A stretch of 64,000 nucleotides of DNA from Candidatus Planktophila dulcis (GCF_002288225.1 NZ_CP016777.1:434001-498000); one strand, 5' to 3'; positions 41,444 to 51,675 are shown, numbered from the stretch's first letter. Program-made: numbers and translations. The notes: generated by a model not told the origin, from the letters alone.

Positions 41444-43531
41444 GTGGCAGATGAATTGAACTTCGATGCAGCGGTGGATTCTAAAGATAGCTACACCGCT
41501 AAAGACTTGGCTGTCCTTGAAGGTCTCGATGCCGTTCGTAAGCGCCCAGGAATGTATATCGGTTCTACCGATTCTCGCGGCTTACAGCATTGCTTGTGGG
41601 AAATTATCGATAACTCTGTGGATGAGGCGCTAGCCGGTCATTGCAAGAAGATTGAAATCAATCTTGAATCAGATGGATCTGTTGAAGTACACGATGACGG
41701 TCGCGGAATTCCTGTTGATAAGGAACCAAAGACTGGTCTAACTGGCGTTGAAGTTGTCATGACAAAGCTACATGCCGGTGGAAAATTCGGCGGCGGTTCA
41801 TATGCGGCATCTGGCGGCCTTCACGGTGTGGGCGCATCAGTTGTGAATGCACTCGCAGAACGTCTTGATGTGGAAGTTGACCGTAATGGCAAGATTTACT
41901 GGATGTCATTTAAGCGCGGAGTTGCAGGCGTATTCGATGGCGATGGACCGAAAGCTGAATTCACACCGCAATCAGGACTTCGCACCATTGGAAAGATTTC
42001 TGCCAAAGTAACGGGGACACGTACTAAGTGGTGGTCAGATCGTCAGATCTTCCTTAAAGAGGCTGAGCTCGATCTTGAGGATATCTACGCACGAGCACGT
42101 CAAACATCATTTTTAGTTCCAGGGCTAGCAATTACTGTCAACGATAACCGCAAGAAGGAGAAGAGCACACAAGTCTTCTTCCATAAGGGTGGAATCTCTG
42201 AATACTGCGACTTCTTACAACCTGATGCACCCGTCGGTGAAGTTATTCGCATCTACGGATCAGGACATTATCAAGAGACAGTTCCTGTCCTTGATGACAA
42301 GGGCCATATGGTCTCAACCGATGTTGAGCGCGATATGGAGGTTGATATTGCACTCAAGTGGGGCGTGGGCTTTGACACCACGCTTCGCTCATTTGTGAAC
42401 ATCATTGCAACTCCTAAGGGCGGCTCTCACGTGCTTGGCTTTGAGCGGGCAATCACGAAGGCCTTTAATGAGGCGATGCGTAGTGCAGGAATTTTGAAGA
42501 AGAACGAAGCCGATGTCATCAAAGATGACGTCATGGAAGGTCTCACAGCCGTTGTCACAGTGCGTATGTCTGAACCACAGTTTGAAGGACAGACAAAGGA
42601 AGTACTCGGTACAGCAGCTGCTACCAAGATTGTTTCAACGGTAGTGGCCGATAAGTTGAAGGAGTTCTTCTCCACTACGCGCCGCATTGATAAAGCAAAT
42701 GGCAAGTTGATCATGGAAAAGATTGCAAATGCCTCACGCACGCGTATTAGCGCACGCGCTCATAAAGATATTCAGCGCCGTAAGAATGCTCTGGAATCTT
42801 CATCTCTTCCCACAAAGCTCTCTGATTGTCGCTCTGAAGATGTCACTCGCACTGAGCTCTTTATCGTTGAGGGCGACTCTGCCCTTGGCACAACCAAGGC
42901 TGCACGTAACTCAGAATTCCAAGCAATCTTGCCTATTCGCGGCAAGATTCTTAATGTGCAAAAGGCATCTCTATCTCAGATGCTTGATGATAAAGAGTGC
43001 GGATCGATCATTCAGGTTATTGGCGCTGGCTCTGGTAAATCATTTGAACTCGATGAAGCGCGCTATGGCCGCATTATCTTGATGTCAGATGCGGACGTTG
43101 ATGGCGCACATATTCGCTGTCTACTTTTGACTTTGATGTATCGCTATATGCGCCCGATGCTCGATGCTGGTCGCGTCTTTGCAGCTATTCCTCCTCTTCA
43201 CCGCATTGAAACAATGGGTGTGGGTGGCAAGAAGGGTGAATACCTTTACACATACTCAGATGATGAGATGAAGAAGGTCACCGCAGATTTGAAGAAGAAC
43301 GGCAAGCGTTGGAAGGAACCTATTCAGCGCTATAAGGGCCTTGGTGAGATGGATGCAGATCAGCTCCGTGAGACCACAATGGATCCTGATGCTCGCACGC
43401 TACGTCGGATCACTGTTCCAGATGGTGAAGCTGCAGAGCGTATGTTTGAACTCTTGATGGGCTCAGATGTTGCCCCACGTAAAGAATTCATTGCAACTGC
43501 TGAGATCGATCGCGAGCAGATTGACGCTTAA
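41444..43531 (+). CDS. parE: Type IIA topoisomerase B subunit (ParE/GyrB-like)
   Basis: A 695-residue ATPase subunit. GHKL motifs: LWEIIDNSVDEALAG, VHDDGRGIPV, and GGLHGVGASVVNAL. The transducer has the conserved Lys region, and Toprim motifs are VEGDSALGTTKAARN and DADVDGAHIRCLLL. The C-terminal end is GLGEMDADQLRETTMDP. It would drive decatenation or supercoiling with an A subunit, probably the product of 45949-47475 encoded nearby on the other strand. ParE versus a second GyrB cannot be settled by eye; the neighbouring CTD-less A subunit favours a topoisomerase IV-like enzyme. The start is a GTG. Confidence 0.9.
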   Translation: MADELNFDAAVDSKDSYTAKDLAVLEGLDAVRKRPGMYIGSTDSRGLQHCLWEIIDNSVDEALAGHCKKIEINLESDGSVEVHDDGRGIPVDKEPKTGLTGVEVVMTKLHAGGKFGGGSYAASGGLHGVGASVVNALAERLDVEVDRNGKIYWMSFKRGVAGVFDGDGPKAEFTPQSGLRTIGKISAKVTGTRTKWWSDRQIFLKEAELDLEDIYARARQTSFLVPGLAITVNDNRKKEKSTQVFFHKGGISEYCDFLQPDAPVGEVIRIYGSGHYQETVPVLDDKGHMVSTDVERDMEVDIALKWGVGFDTTLRSFVNIIATPKGGSHVLGFERAITKAFNEAMRSAGILKKNEADVIKDDVMEGLTAVVTVRMSEPQFEGQTKEVLGTAAATKIVSTVVADKLKEFFSTTRRIDKANGKLIMEKIANASRTRISARAHKDIQRRKNALESSSLPTKLSDCRSEDVTRTELFIVEGDSALGTTKAARNSEFQAILPIRGKILNVQKASLSQMLDDKECGSIIQVIGAGSGKSFELDEARYGRIILMSDADVDGAHIRCLLLTLMYRYMRPMLDAGRVFAAIPPLHRIETMGVGGKKGEYLYTYSDDEMKKVTADLKKNGKRWKEPIQRYKGLGEMDADQLRETTMDPDARTLRRITVPDGEAAERMFELLMGSDVAPRKEFIATAEIDREQIDA

Positions 43532-43534
43532 GCT

Positions 43535-45133
43535 TTAATCGATTGAAACTAAGTCGAAGTACTCATCTTTCCAAATATCTTCATCGCCATCAGGTAGCAA
43601 GATCACACGCTCAGGCTTAAGTGCCTGCACAGCTCCTTCATCGTGAGAGACCATGATGACAGCGCCTTGATACTCACCGAGGGCTCCAAGGATTTCTTCA
43701 CGTGATGCTGGATCTAAGTTATTTGTTGGCTCATCAAGGAGCAGAACATTGGCTGCTGATACAACCAAGGTTGCCAGTGCTAAACGAGTTCTCTCTCCAC
43801 CAGATAAGACCTTCACCTGCTTATGAACATCATCGCCGACAAAGAGGAATGAACCTAAGACATTTCGAGCTTCTGGTTCACGAAGATCATCTTTAGAAGA
43901 CATCATATTTTCAAGAATGGTGCGCTCGAAGTCGAGCATTTCATGTTCCTGGGCGTAGTAACCAAGTTTGAGACCATGGCCATGTTCAACTTTTCCTGTG
44001 TCAGATTCAAGTTGATTGGCAAGGATCTTAAGAAGTGTTGTCTTTCCCGCACCGTTAAGTCCCAAGATAACAACGCGAGAACCCTTATCAATCACGCATG
44101 AAACGTCGGTAAAGATTTCAAGAGAACCATAGTTCTTTGAGAGCTCTTCACCTGAAAGGGGAGTCTTGCCACAAGGAGCAGGGGTTGGAAAACGAAGTTT
44201 TGCCACTTTGTCACTAACACGGACATCTTCAAGAGATGAGCGAAGTTTTTCAGCACGACGTAACATGCCTTGAGCAGCTGTTGCCTTTGAAGCCTTTGCG
44301 CGCATTCGCTCGCCCTGCTTTTGCAAGATTTCAGCTTTCTTCTCAGCGTTGGCGCGCTCTTTCTTGCGGCGATGCTCATCTTGTTCGCGCTGCAAGAGGT
44401 ATTGCTTCCAGCCCATGTTATAGACATCGATGACATTTCGGTTTCCATCGATGTAGAAGACTTTATTGACAACTGTTTCAATCAGGTTCACATCGTGGGA
44501 GATGATGACAAGTCCACCTGAATAGTTGATCAGGTAGTTGCGTAGCCAAATAATGGAGTCGGCATCAAGGTGGTTTGTTGGCTCATCGAGAAGAAGAGTT
44601 TCTGCCCCTGAGAAGAGGATGCGAGCGAGTTCAATACGACGGCGCTGACCACCTGAGAGTGTGTCGAGCTGGTTATGAAAGACAGCTTCTGTGACGCCAA
44701 GAGAAGTTGCAATTGCCTCTGCCTCAGATGTTGCTGCATATCCACCGGCAGCTGAGAACTCTGCATCAACGCGTGTGTATCGCTCAAGTGCTTTTTCAAG
44801 TTCGGCGCCTTCTGTCGTTGCCATCTCTTGTTCTACTTGTGTCATGCGCGCTGCAATTTGATCGAGGTCGCGAGCAGACAGGATGCGATCGAGTGCGGTT
44901 CCTTGATCTTCACCTGTGCGCGGATCCTGGGGGAGATAGCCAATCTTTCCTGTGCGCTGAACGCCGCCACCTGCAGGAAGATTTTCACCGGCAAGGACCT
45001 TGGCAAGAGTTGATTTGCCAGCGCCATTGCGGCCAACGAATCCAATACGGTCGCCATGATTGATGCGCACATTCACGCCTGATACTAAAAGGCGCGCTCC
45101 AGCACGGAGTTCAAGAGCGGTAGTGGCAATCAT
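43535..45133 (-). CDS. ABC-F family ATPase
   Basis: A 532-residue soluble protein with two ABC domains and no membrane segments. Domain 1: Walker A GRNGAGKST near 36-44, signature LSGGQRRRIELARI, Walker B ETLLLDEPTNHLD. A charged linker (EQDEHRRKKERANAEKKAE) joins domain 2: GLNGAGKTT, LSGGERTRLALATL, NVLLLDEPTNNLD. ABC-F proteins act on the ribosome in translation control or antibiotic protection. The subfamily cannot be told by eye. It is convergent with the topoisomerase B gene, three bases apart. Confidence 0.92.
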   Translation of the reverse strand: MIATTALELRAGARLLVSGVNVRINHGDRIGFVGRNGAGKSTLAKVLAGENLPAGGGVQRTGKIGYLPQDPRTGEDQGTALDRILSARDLDQIAARMTQVEQEMATTEGAELEKALERYTRVDAEFSAAGGYAATSEAEAIATSLGVTEAVFHNQLDTLSGGQRRRIELARILFSGAETLLLDEPTNHLDADSIIWLRNYLINYSGGLVIISHDVNLIETVVNKVFYIDGNRNVIDVYNMGWKQYLLQREQDEHRRKKERANAEKKAEILQKQGERMRAKASKATAAQGMLRRAEKLRSSLEDVRVSDKVAKLRFPTPAPCGKTPLSGEELSKNYGSLEIFTDVSCVIDKGSRVVILGLNGAGKTTLLKILANQLESDTGKVEHGHGLKLGYYAQEHEMLDFERTILENMMSSKDDLREPEARNVLGSFLFVGDDVHKQVKVLSGGERTRLALATLVVSAANVLLLDEPTNNLDPASREEILGALGEYQGAVIMVSHDEGAVQALKPERVILLPDGDEDIWKDEYFDLVSID

Positions 45134-45189
45134 TTGGCGTATCTTCCCACAGTATTCCGATTACCTTGTAATCACTCTAGAATCGCCAA

Positions 45190-45948
45190 ATGCTCAGCGT
45201 CATCTTGCTACTGATTGCTCTCACATTACTTGCCCTCTCCATCTATCAGCTGCGCATCATCAAGCGCATCAATGAGAAACTCATCAAATTAGTCTCACCT
45301 GAAAGAGATATACGTCGCATCGCAAAGGCGCAGAGCGATGCATCATGGGAGCACTACAGACAGAGTGAGTATTACGCCCAACTCATCAAGCTTTTAGATC
45401 TCAAAGCACCTATCCCTTCAACTCGTAGTTGGGCGGCATCTCCTGATGTGTTGCTGACTCTCTTAGATTTGGCCAAGAGTTCTAAGCCTTCTCGCATCCT
45501 TGATTTGGGATCTGGAATGTCGACTCTGGTCCTTGCTGTGAGCGCACCTGGTGCAAAGATCTTTAGCGTTGATAATTCAGCCGAATATGCAGGTAAAACT
45601 GAGAATCTTCTTACATCTCACGCCATCACCAACGTTGATATCCGCATTGCACCTCTTACACCACACTCATCTGGTGTGGATTGGTATGACCTATCAAAGT
45701 TAGGCGATATTTCATCTATTGATCTTCTCTTTGTCGATGGCCCACCGGGATCTAAGAATCCCAAGGCTCGTCATCCAGCCATTGCTGAGTGCGTTGCAAA
45801 GCTAAGCCCACGCGCCATTGTTGTGATCGATGATGCCGGCCGTGATGGTGAGAAAGATATGGCGCACGAGTTTGCAAAGGCGCTACCGAACCACACACTG
45901 GAATTTCTCTCCCATGAAAAGGGAACAGCAGTACTACTGCCTAAGTAA
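45190..45948 (+). CDS. Membrane-anchored class I methyltransferase
   Basis: A 252-residue protein: an N-terminal hydrophobic helix (VILLLIALTLLALSIYQL), then a class I SAM-dependent methyltransferase-like domain with ILDLGSGMSTLVLA (motif I, near 98-111), FSVDNSAEYAGKT (acidic end of strand 2), and LLFVDGPPGSKNP and AIVVIDDAGRDGE. The pattern is like O-methyltransferase or glycan-modifying enzymes encoded in surface clusters. Substrate unknown. Its stop directly abuts the stop of the convergent topoisomerase A gene. Confidence 0.8.
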   Translation: MLSVILLLIALTLLALSIYQLRIIKRINEKLIKLVSPERDIRRIAKAQSDASWEHYRQSEYYAQLIKLLDLKAPIPSTRSWAASPDVLLTLLDLAKSSKPSRILDLGSGMSTLVLAVSAPGAKIFSVDNSAEYAGKTENLLTSHAITNVDIRIAPLTPHSSGVDWYDLSKLGDISSIDLLFVDGPPGSKNPKARHPAIAECVAKLSPRAIVVIDDAGRDGEKDMAHEFAKALPNHTLEFLSHEKGTAVLLPK

Positions 45949-47475
45949 CTACTCTTTGCCGATACGAGTACGGCGAGGAACTGCAAATGATTTTGATACC
46001 GCAGTGAGCTCATCAGAGACCTGCTTGCGGATCGCATCTTCATTCTTCAGAAGAGTTGCAAGGGCTGCAATGATTGCCTTGAGCTCTTTTGACTCTGTTT
46101 CAAGTTCAAGCTTGCTCATCTTTGTCAGACGGCGAAGTGGCATATCCAGGATGTAGGTGGCCTGCTCATCATTAAGTTTGAAATCCTTAATAAGCTTCTC
46201 TTTTGCAGCTGCTGCATCATCGCTACCGCGAATGATCTTGATGACCTTATCGATATCGATAATCGCTTTAAGTAGGCCATCAACGAGTGAGAGGCGATCT
46301 TCTGCCTTTGCCTTACGAAATTCTGAGCGGCGACGCACAACTTCGATGCGGTGATCGATAAAGACCTGCAAGAGTTCCTTAAGGCCTAGCGTCTGTGGCT
46401 TGCCCTTGACGAGTGCGACTGCGTTGATTGCAAAGGCATCTTCCATAGGTGTGAGTTTGAAGAGTTTTTCTAGGACATCTTCAGGTTCAAAACCATTCTT
46501 GAGCTCAATGACAACGTTGGTGCCCGTCTGGCCATCGGTGAGATCGATGATGTCTGAGATGCCTTGAATTTTCTTCGCCTTTGCAAGATCTGCAATACGT
46601 TCAACAATCTTCTCAGGTCCCACGTTAAAGGGCAGCTCGCGGATAACAAGGCCCATCTTGCGGGATGTGACCTTAGAGATTTCAACAGATGCGCGGATTT
46701 TAAATGAACCCTTACCGGTTGCATATGCCTCACGCACGCCTTCAAGTCCAACAATCTCTCCACCCGTTGGGAAATCTGGAGCAGGCATATGTTTCATCAA
46801 TTGATTCAGCGTTGCCTTGGGGTTATCAATCAGAAACTTCGTTGCTGCAATTACTTCACCAAGGTTGTGTGGCGCCATATTGGTTGCCATACCCACTGCA
46901 ATTCCTGAACCGCCGTTTACAAGAAGATTGGGAAATGCTGCTGGAAGCACAAGAGGCTCAGCAAGTTGTCCATCGTAGTTAGGGCCAAAGTCGACTGTGT
47001 TCTCATCTGCCTCTGCCACCATCGACATCGCAGCGGAAGCAAGACGTGCTTCTGTGTAACGCATGGCGGCCGGGCCAGCATCGAGTGAACCGAAGTTTCC
47101 GTGGCCATCAATCAGTGGAAGCTGCATTGAAAATGATTGCGCCATACGAACGAGTGCGTCATAAATTGCTGAGTCACCGTGTGGGTGCAACTTACCCATT
47201 ACTTCACCGACAACACGTGCGCTCTTCACATGGCCACGCTCTGGGCGAAGACCCATATCGCTCATCTGATGAAGGATGCGGCGATGAACTGGTTTTAATC
47301 CATCGCGAGCATCAGGAAGAGCACGTGAGTAAATAACTGAGTATGCATACTCAAGAAATGATTCAGACATTTCTGAAGAGACATCGATATCAACGATCTT
47401 GCCAGGAAATTCTCCTGGCTTAGGTCCAACGACCTTCGCTGACTTCTTTGGAGCTGCTGCCTTCTTCGTTGCCAT
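45949..47475 (-). CDS. parC: Type IIA topoisomerase A subunit lacking the C-terminal domain
   Basis: A 508-residue A subunit. Present: a Lys/Ala/Pro lead, the winged-helix part with [23 protein letters not shown]-like start (seen as [20 protein letters not shown]), [20 protein letters not shown], active-site Tyr in [10 protein letters not shown], and the coiled-coil gate ending near [19 protein letters not shown]. Usual GyrA/ParC proteins continue another 250-300 residues into a beta-pinwheel DNA-wrapping domain, which is absent: the frame stops at [10 protein letters not shown] and the next gene abuts. Without wrapping, negative supercoiling is not expected, so decatenation or relaxation is likely. 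The partner is probably the B subunit at 41444-43531. Confidence 0.9.
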   Translation of the reverse strand: MATKKAAAPKKSAKVVGPKPGEFPGKIVDIDVSSEMSESFLEYAYSVIYSRALPDARDGLKPVHRRILHQMSDMGLRPERGHVKSARVVGEVMGKLHPHGDSAIYDALVRMAQSFSMQLPLIDGHGNFGSLDAGPAAMRYTEARLASAAMSMVAEADENTVDFGPNYDGQLAEPLVLPAAFPNLLVNGGSGIAVGMATNMAPHNLGEVIAATKFLIDNPKATLNQLMKHMPAPDFPTGGEIVGLEGVREAYATGKGSFKIRASVEISKVTSRKMGLVIRELPFNVGPEKIVERIADLAKAKKIQGISDIIDLTDGQTGTNVVIELKNGFEPEDVLEKLFKLTPMEDAFAINAVALVKGKPQTLGLKELLQVFIDHRIEVVRRRSEFRKAKAEDRLSLVDGLLKAIIDIDKVIKIIRGSDDAAAAKEKLIKDFKLNDEQATYILDMPLRRLTKMSKLELETESKELKAIIAALATLLKNEDAIRKQVSDELTAVSKSFAVPRRTRIGKE

Positions 47476-47564
47476 GGCGCGTATTCTGCCAAGCGATAGT
47501 GCTAAATCTTGGTACCTACACGCCCCCAGAGCACATCAATTGCTACCCGTGAGAAGATAGCGCC

Positions 47565-48665
47565 GTGCATTTATCGCAAATCATGCCCTCGATCTTCTCG
47601 AGTTTAGGATTAACAACAGCGCATGATTCGATTCAATGCGGGAATAGTCCAAGCGGGCGAGAGCTGGTATTTCTGGTTGATGGGCTCGGCGCAGATGTTT
47701 TAAGTGCATATGCTTCCGTTGCTCCATCACTTTCTGCGATGGCCGTGCATGGAACTGTGACGACATCCTTTCCATCGACAACAGCGACAAGTCTTGCAAC
47801 GCTGACAACCGGTGAGATGCCAGGTGCTCACGGCATGTTGGGTTACACAGTTCAAGTTCCTCGTAGCGGTGGCCGCATTCTCAACACTCTTAAGTGGGAT
47901 GAACGCGTGGATCCGGTGATCTGGCAACCAGTTCCGACTCTCTTTGAGCGCGCAACTGCTGCAGGAATTACCACAACACATGTTGCAGCAAAGAGATATG
48001 AAAATACAGGTTTCACGCGCGCAGTCTTTCGTGGAGCGAACTATAAAGGCGCGAATATTCCAGCTGATCTCATCTCTGAAACTGTTGCAGCTCTTGAAAA
48101 GTCGCCATCTTTTGTCTATCTCTATGTCAATGATTTGGATTCAGCAGGTCACTCAGATGGTGTGGGTTCCGATAAGTGGCTGGCAGCGCTGACGAGCATT
48201 GATGAATTGGTAAAGAATTTGATGCAGAAGCTGCCACGTGGAACCAGAATGTGGCTGACTGCAGATCACGGAATGATCAATGCGAGCGAGAAGATTGTGT
48301 TGGGCCGCGATAACGAACTACTGACAGATGTTGCACTCATTGCTGGTGAACCACGGATGCGCCATCTCTATCTCTCTAGCGATAGTGCTAACGCTGAGAA
48401 GGAAGTCATTGCACGGTGGGAGAGCGCTCTAGCTTCTAAGGTCACCATGCACACAAGAGCAAGCGCTATCACTGCAGGGCTCTTTGGTCCTCATGTCTCA
48501 CTCGATGCTGCAGAGCGCGCTGGTGATGTGATTGCAATTGCTCAAGCAGATGTCGTTCTGCTGGATCCTGATCGCGCCGATAAAGAGGGCGCAATGATTG
48601 GCCACCATGGTGGCGATAGTGTGATTGAAAGCTCTGTGCCGCTACTTGTGTACAGTATTAATTAA
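47565..48665 (+). CDS. Nucleotide pyrophosphatase/phosphodiesterase family protein
   Basis: A 366-residue member of the alkaline phosphatase superfamily. The start region has VFLVDGLGADVL (first metal Asp), TTSFPSTTATSLATLTTGEMPG with the nucleophile Thr, YLYVNDLDSAGHSDG (Asp and His), WLTADHGMI (Asp-His) and IGHHGGDS near the end (His). All metal-ligand positions of NPP-like enzymes appear present. No signal peptide, so it probably acts in the cytoplasm. The start is a GTG. Confidence 0.88.
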   Translation: MHLSQIMPSIFSSLGLTTAHDSIQCGNSPSGRELVFLVDGLGADVLSAYASVAPSLSAMAVHGTVTTSFPSTTATSLATLTTGEMPGAHGMLGYTVQVPRSGGRILNTLKWDERVDPVIWQPVPTLFERATAAGITTTHVAAKRYENTGFTRAVFRGANYKGANIPADLISETVAALEKSPSFVYLYVNDLDSAGHSDGVGSDKWLAALTSIDELVKNLMQKLPRGTRMWLTADHGMINASEKIVLGRDNELLTDVALIAGEPRMRHLYLSSDSANAEKEVIARWESALASKVTMHTRASAITAGLFGPHVSLDAAERAGDVIAIAQADVVLLDPDRADKEGAMIGHHGGDSVIESSVPLLVYSIN

Positions 48666-49498
48666 TTATCTTCAGGTGTTTCTTCAGATTTACGGCCGAA
48701 CATAATTTCATCCCATGAAGGAACCTTTGCTCGGGATGTAATGCCATCTTGAGAATCTGCAGCTGTTGGAGTCTCACGAATAACTGCAAGGCGTGGAGTC
48801 TCAGGTTTTTCATCAATTGCATTGATTAAATCTGCAATGCGAACAATCTCAGGCTCTATCTTGGGCTCTTCCAAACGTGATGGATGAGTTGGCTCTGAGT
48901 AAATCATTGCAGAAGTTGAAATACGCGTTGGAGCTTCTTCATCAATGAGCCATGCGCCATTGTCATCGGATGCATCCAGTGCGCGACGAGCGAGATCAAA
49001 GTTCCATGTTGCAACGCCGTTGCCATCACGGTTTGGATAGTGAAGTTCGATATGCCACACACCATCGAGTTGGCGCCATGTGTTCCATGAAACCTGGTCG
49101 GTATCAACACCGCGCGGTGCAAGCTTTGCAAGTACTACTTCACCGAAGGTGAGGTCTATGCGATGTGAATCTTTGCGCATGACGAGATCCCGAGCGTTAG
49201 AGAGAATGTATTCGCGCTCTTGCATGATGGGACCTGAGAAGCGCTCAACCTTTTCAACAGTTGTCTGTCCATCGCGAGCAATCTGTTCAAAGCTTTCACC
49301 GGCGCGCAGTCTGCGCTGGATCTCTTTCACAGAGATTGTTTCCTGTGCATCCACTGCTGGGACAGAGGTTAAACGTGGTTGATTAACAGTTGCGCGCAAG
49401 GTGTCGCTAATGCGCACGGAATAATTATTCCCATCGCCGTCGACAAGTGAGAGATGGTTGCCATCTTCAGTCTTGCCATCTAAACGAAGCTCGGTCAT
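48662..49498 (-). CDS. sepH: SepH (DUF3071), cell division regulator
   Basis: About 278 residues from the ATG at 49498 (MTELRLDGKTEDGNHLSLVDGDG). The N-terminal domain shows SVKEIQRRLRAGESFEQIARDGQTTVEKVERFSGPIMQERE in two parts, a helix-turn-helix typical of SepH, which in Streptomyces and mycobacteria binds FtsZ and promotes filament bundling. The middle resembles the DUF3071 end (WHIELHYPNRDGNGVATWNF), and the C-terminus is a disordered Glu/Pro tail. It is divergent from the inositol monophosphatase gene and overlaps the phosphodiesterase gene by 4 bases. Confidence 0.9.
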   Translation of the reverse strand: MTELRLDGKTEDGNHLSLVDGDGNNYSVRISDTLRATVNQPRLTSVPAVDAQETISVKEIQRRLRAGESFEQIARDGQTTVEKVERFSGPIMQEREYILSNARDLVMRKDSHRIDLTFGEVVLAKLAPRGVDTDQVSWNTWRQLDGVWHIELHYPNRDGNGVATWNFDLARRALDASDDNGAWLIDEEAPTRISTSAMIYSEPTHPSRLEEPKIEPEIVRIADLINAIDEKPETPRLAVIRETPTAADSQDGITSRAKVPSWDEIMFGRKSEETPEDN

Positions 49499-49560
49499 GT
49501 GGGTGAGAATATCCGATAGGACGGTAATTTCCCGAGAGATTGACCCTCTAGACTTCACTT

Positions 49561-50325
49561 ATGCATGAGGAGTTACTTGAATTAGCGCGCAAAGTTGGAG
49601 CTGAGGCGGCTGCCCTGCTCATGGACCGCCCTCCTGCCTTTGAAATCGAAGAGAAGACCACGGCAATCGATATCGTGACGCAGATGGATAAGAAGGCTGA
49701 AACCTTTATCGTCCAATCAATTCTTGCCAAGCGACCTGATGATGGAATGATCGGGGAAGAAGGCGCTGCTATTGAAAGCAGATCAGGAATTACCTGGGTT
49801 ATCGATCCACTTGATGGAACAGTCAATTACTTCTATGGCCTTCCTGGTTGGAATGTCTCCATCGCTGCAAAAGATAGAGATGGCTCTGTTGTTGGCGTTG
49901 TGAGCGCTCCGACCATTAATTCAACGTGGTGGGCAACGCGTGGAGGCGGCGCATTCTTTAACGGCAGCAAGATTAAGGTCAATGAACCTGTGGAATTTAA
50001 TCGCGCATTTATCGGAACTGGATTTCAATACGATGTTTCACATCGCGTGCGCCAGATTGAAAATGTGGGACGGATGCTTCCTCTGATTCGCGATATTCGC
50101 CGCAATGGAGCTGCAGCAGTTGATATCTGCTCTGTTGCAATGGGCTCACTCGATGCCTACTTTGAAGATGGATTGAAAGAGTGGGATTGGGCAGCAGCTA
50201 GTTTGGTTGCAACTGAGGCAGGTGCTCGCTTTGGTCTCTATGGAGCCGCGCCCTATATGACGACGCTGGCAGCAGGTCCGACCCTCTTCGCTGAGCTCGA
50301 GGCATTTCTGAACCTACACGCGTAG
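49561..50325 (+). CDS. Inositol monophosphatase family protein
   Basis: A 254-residue Mg-dependent phosphatase: EEKTTAIDIVTQMD, GEEGA (metal Glu), WVIDPLDGTVNYFYGLPGWNV (the D-P-L-D-G-T signature) and EWDWAAASLVATEAGA (W-D metal site). It may hydrolyse inositol-1-phosphate, histidinol phosphate or 3'-phosphoadenosine phosphates; which one cannot be told. It is a single gene between sepH and the L19 gene. Confidence 0.9.
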   Translation: MHEELLELARKVGAEAAALLMDRPPAFEIEEKTTAIDIVTQMDKKAETFIVQSILAKRPDDGMIGEEGAAIESRSGITWVIDPLDGTVNYFYGLPGWNVSIAAKDRDGSVVGVVSAPTINSTWWATRGGGAFFNGSKIKVNEPVEFNRAFIGTGFQYDVSHRVRQIENVGRMLPLIRDIRRNGAAAVDICSVAMGSLDAYFEDGLKEWDWAAASLVATEAGARFGLYGAAPYMTTLAAGPTLFAELEAFLNLHA

Positions 50326-50406
50326 ATTTCGGCGGGGATTGGCCGATTTACGCTCAAGGCCCCTTCTATGGCAAGATACGCAGTCTGCACGGCGATATCC
50401 GTGCTC

Positions 50407-50423
50407 AATTAACATAGTTAATT
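50407..50423 (+). repeat. Inverted repeat in the L19 leader
   Basis: AATTAAC and GTTAATT are perfectly complementary with a 3-base centre, ending 20 bases before the rplS ATG at 50444. It may be an operator or a small mRNA hairpin; no known L19 leader motif is recognised. Confidence 0.4.
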
Positions 50424-50443
50424 AGTAATGAACAGGAATCACC

Positions 50444-51010
50444 ATGAATATTCTCGACGTAGTAGATGCAGTCTCTCTTCGTAGGGACATCCCACAGTTC
50501 CGCGCAGGCGATGAGCTCAAGATCCATGTCCGTGTTATCGAAGGTAGCAAGTCACGTCTTCAGGTATTCCAGGGCATCGTTATCGGTCGCCAAGGTGATG
50601 GAGTTCGCGAAACTTTCACAATCCGTAAGGTTTCATACGGCGTTGGCGTAGAGCGCACATTCCCAGTTCACACACCAGTTATTGAAAAGATTGAACTCGT
50701 CACAAAGGGCGATGTTCGTCGTGCAAAGCTCTACTACCTCCGCGATCTTCGCGGTAAGGCTGCAAAGATTCGCGAAAAGCGCGATGGCGTTGTTGGCTAC
50801 GGTGATGGAATCCTTTCAACTCCTGTTGCTGAAGCACCTGTAGTTGAGGAAGTTGTTGAAGCTCCGGTAGTTGAGGCAGTAGTTGAGGCACCCGTTGCTG
50901 AAGCAGTTGTTGAAGCGCCAGTTGCAGAGGCAGTTGCAGAAGAAGCTCCAGTTGCAGAAGAAGCTCCAGTTGCAGAAGCACCAGCAACTGAAGAAAAGCC
51001 TGCAGAGTAA
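50444..51010 (+). CDS. rplS: Ribosomal protein L19 with repetitive C-terminal tail
   Basis: The first 115 residues are a normal L19: [78 protein letters not shown]. About 70 further residues form a low-complexity acidic tail of VVEAPVAEA-type repeats, ending PATEEKPAE. Bacterial L19 is usually 110-120 residues, so the tail is an extension. L19 sits at the 30S-50S bridge, where an acidic tail would be exposed. It is followed by the signal peptidase gene 14 bases downstream, a common actinobacterial arrangement. Confidence 0.95.
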   Translation: MNILDVVDAVSLRRDIPQFRAGDELKIHVRVIEGSKSRLQVFQGIVIGRQGDGVRETFTIRKVSYGVGVERTFPVHTPVIEKIELVTKGDVRRAKLYYLRDLRGKAAKIREKRDGVVGYGDGILSTPVAEAPVVEEVVEAPVVEAVVEAPVAEAVVEAPVAEAVAEEAPVAEEAPVAEAPATEEKPAE

Positions 51011-51024
51011 CTTCACCTCTTCTT

Positions 51025-51675
51025 ATGCCACGCAAGGGCTCAGTCCTTCGTGAGTTCCCGATTCTTGTAATCGTTGCGCTCGCCGTCTCACTTCTTATCA
51101 AGACTTTCCTTGTGCAGTTCTTCTATATCCCTTCAGGGTCTATGGAGAACACGCTACAAATTCAAGATCGCGTAGCAGTCAATAAAGTTCCCTTTATCTC
51201 AGGTTCTATCAATCGCGGTGATGTCGTTGTATTTAGAGACCCCGCCAATTGGTTACCTGAACCATTTGAAGGCGCTGAGAATAAAGTTGTAGCAAAGCTC
51301 AAAGATGGTCTTGTTGCGGTGGGAGTACTTCCCAATCCTGCAAAGCAATACCTTGTTAAGCGCGTTATTGGCGTTGCAGGCGATCAGATTATCTGTTGCA
51401 GCAATGGAAAGCTCACTATCAATGGCAAAGAGACCAATGAGCCCTATCTCTTTGCTGGCAATAAGGCGAGTGAATTAGATTTCAATATCACCGTTCCTGA
51501 AGGCAAAGTATGGGTCATGGGAGATCACCGCGGTTCATCTGCTGATTCTCGATATCACCAAGATGATGTCAACAATGGTTTTGTTCCAGTGGATAAGGTC
51601 ACCGGTCGAGTCTTTGCAATTATCTGGCCAGTGAAACACGTTGGCCTTGTTCCAAGCCAAGACCCTATCAAGTAA
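51025..51675 (+). CDS. lepB: Signal peptidase I
   Basis: A 216-residue membrane protease: transmembrane helix near residues 12-32 (ILVIVALAVSLLIKTFLV), catalytic Ser in PSGSMENTL, catalytic Lys in YLVKRVIGVAGD, and the box E region WVMGDHRGSSADSRYH. It cleaves signal peptides of exported proteins on the outer face of the membrane. It lies between rplS and rnhB, a typical gene order. Confidence 0.95.
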   Translation: MPRKGSVLREFPILVIVALAVSLLIKTFLVQFFYIPSGSMENTLQIQDRVAVNKVPFISGSINRGDVVVFRDPANWLPEPFEGAENKVVAKLKDGLVAVGVLPNPAKQYLVKRVIGVAGDQIICCSNGKLTINGKETNEPYLFAGNKASELDFNITVPEGKVWVMGDHRGSSADSRYHQDDVNNGFVPVDKVTGRVFAIIWPVKHVGLVPSQDPIK

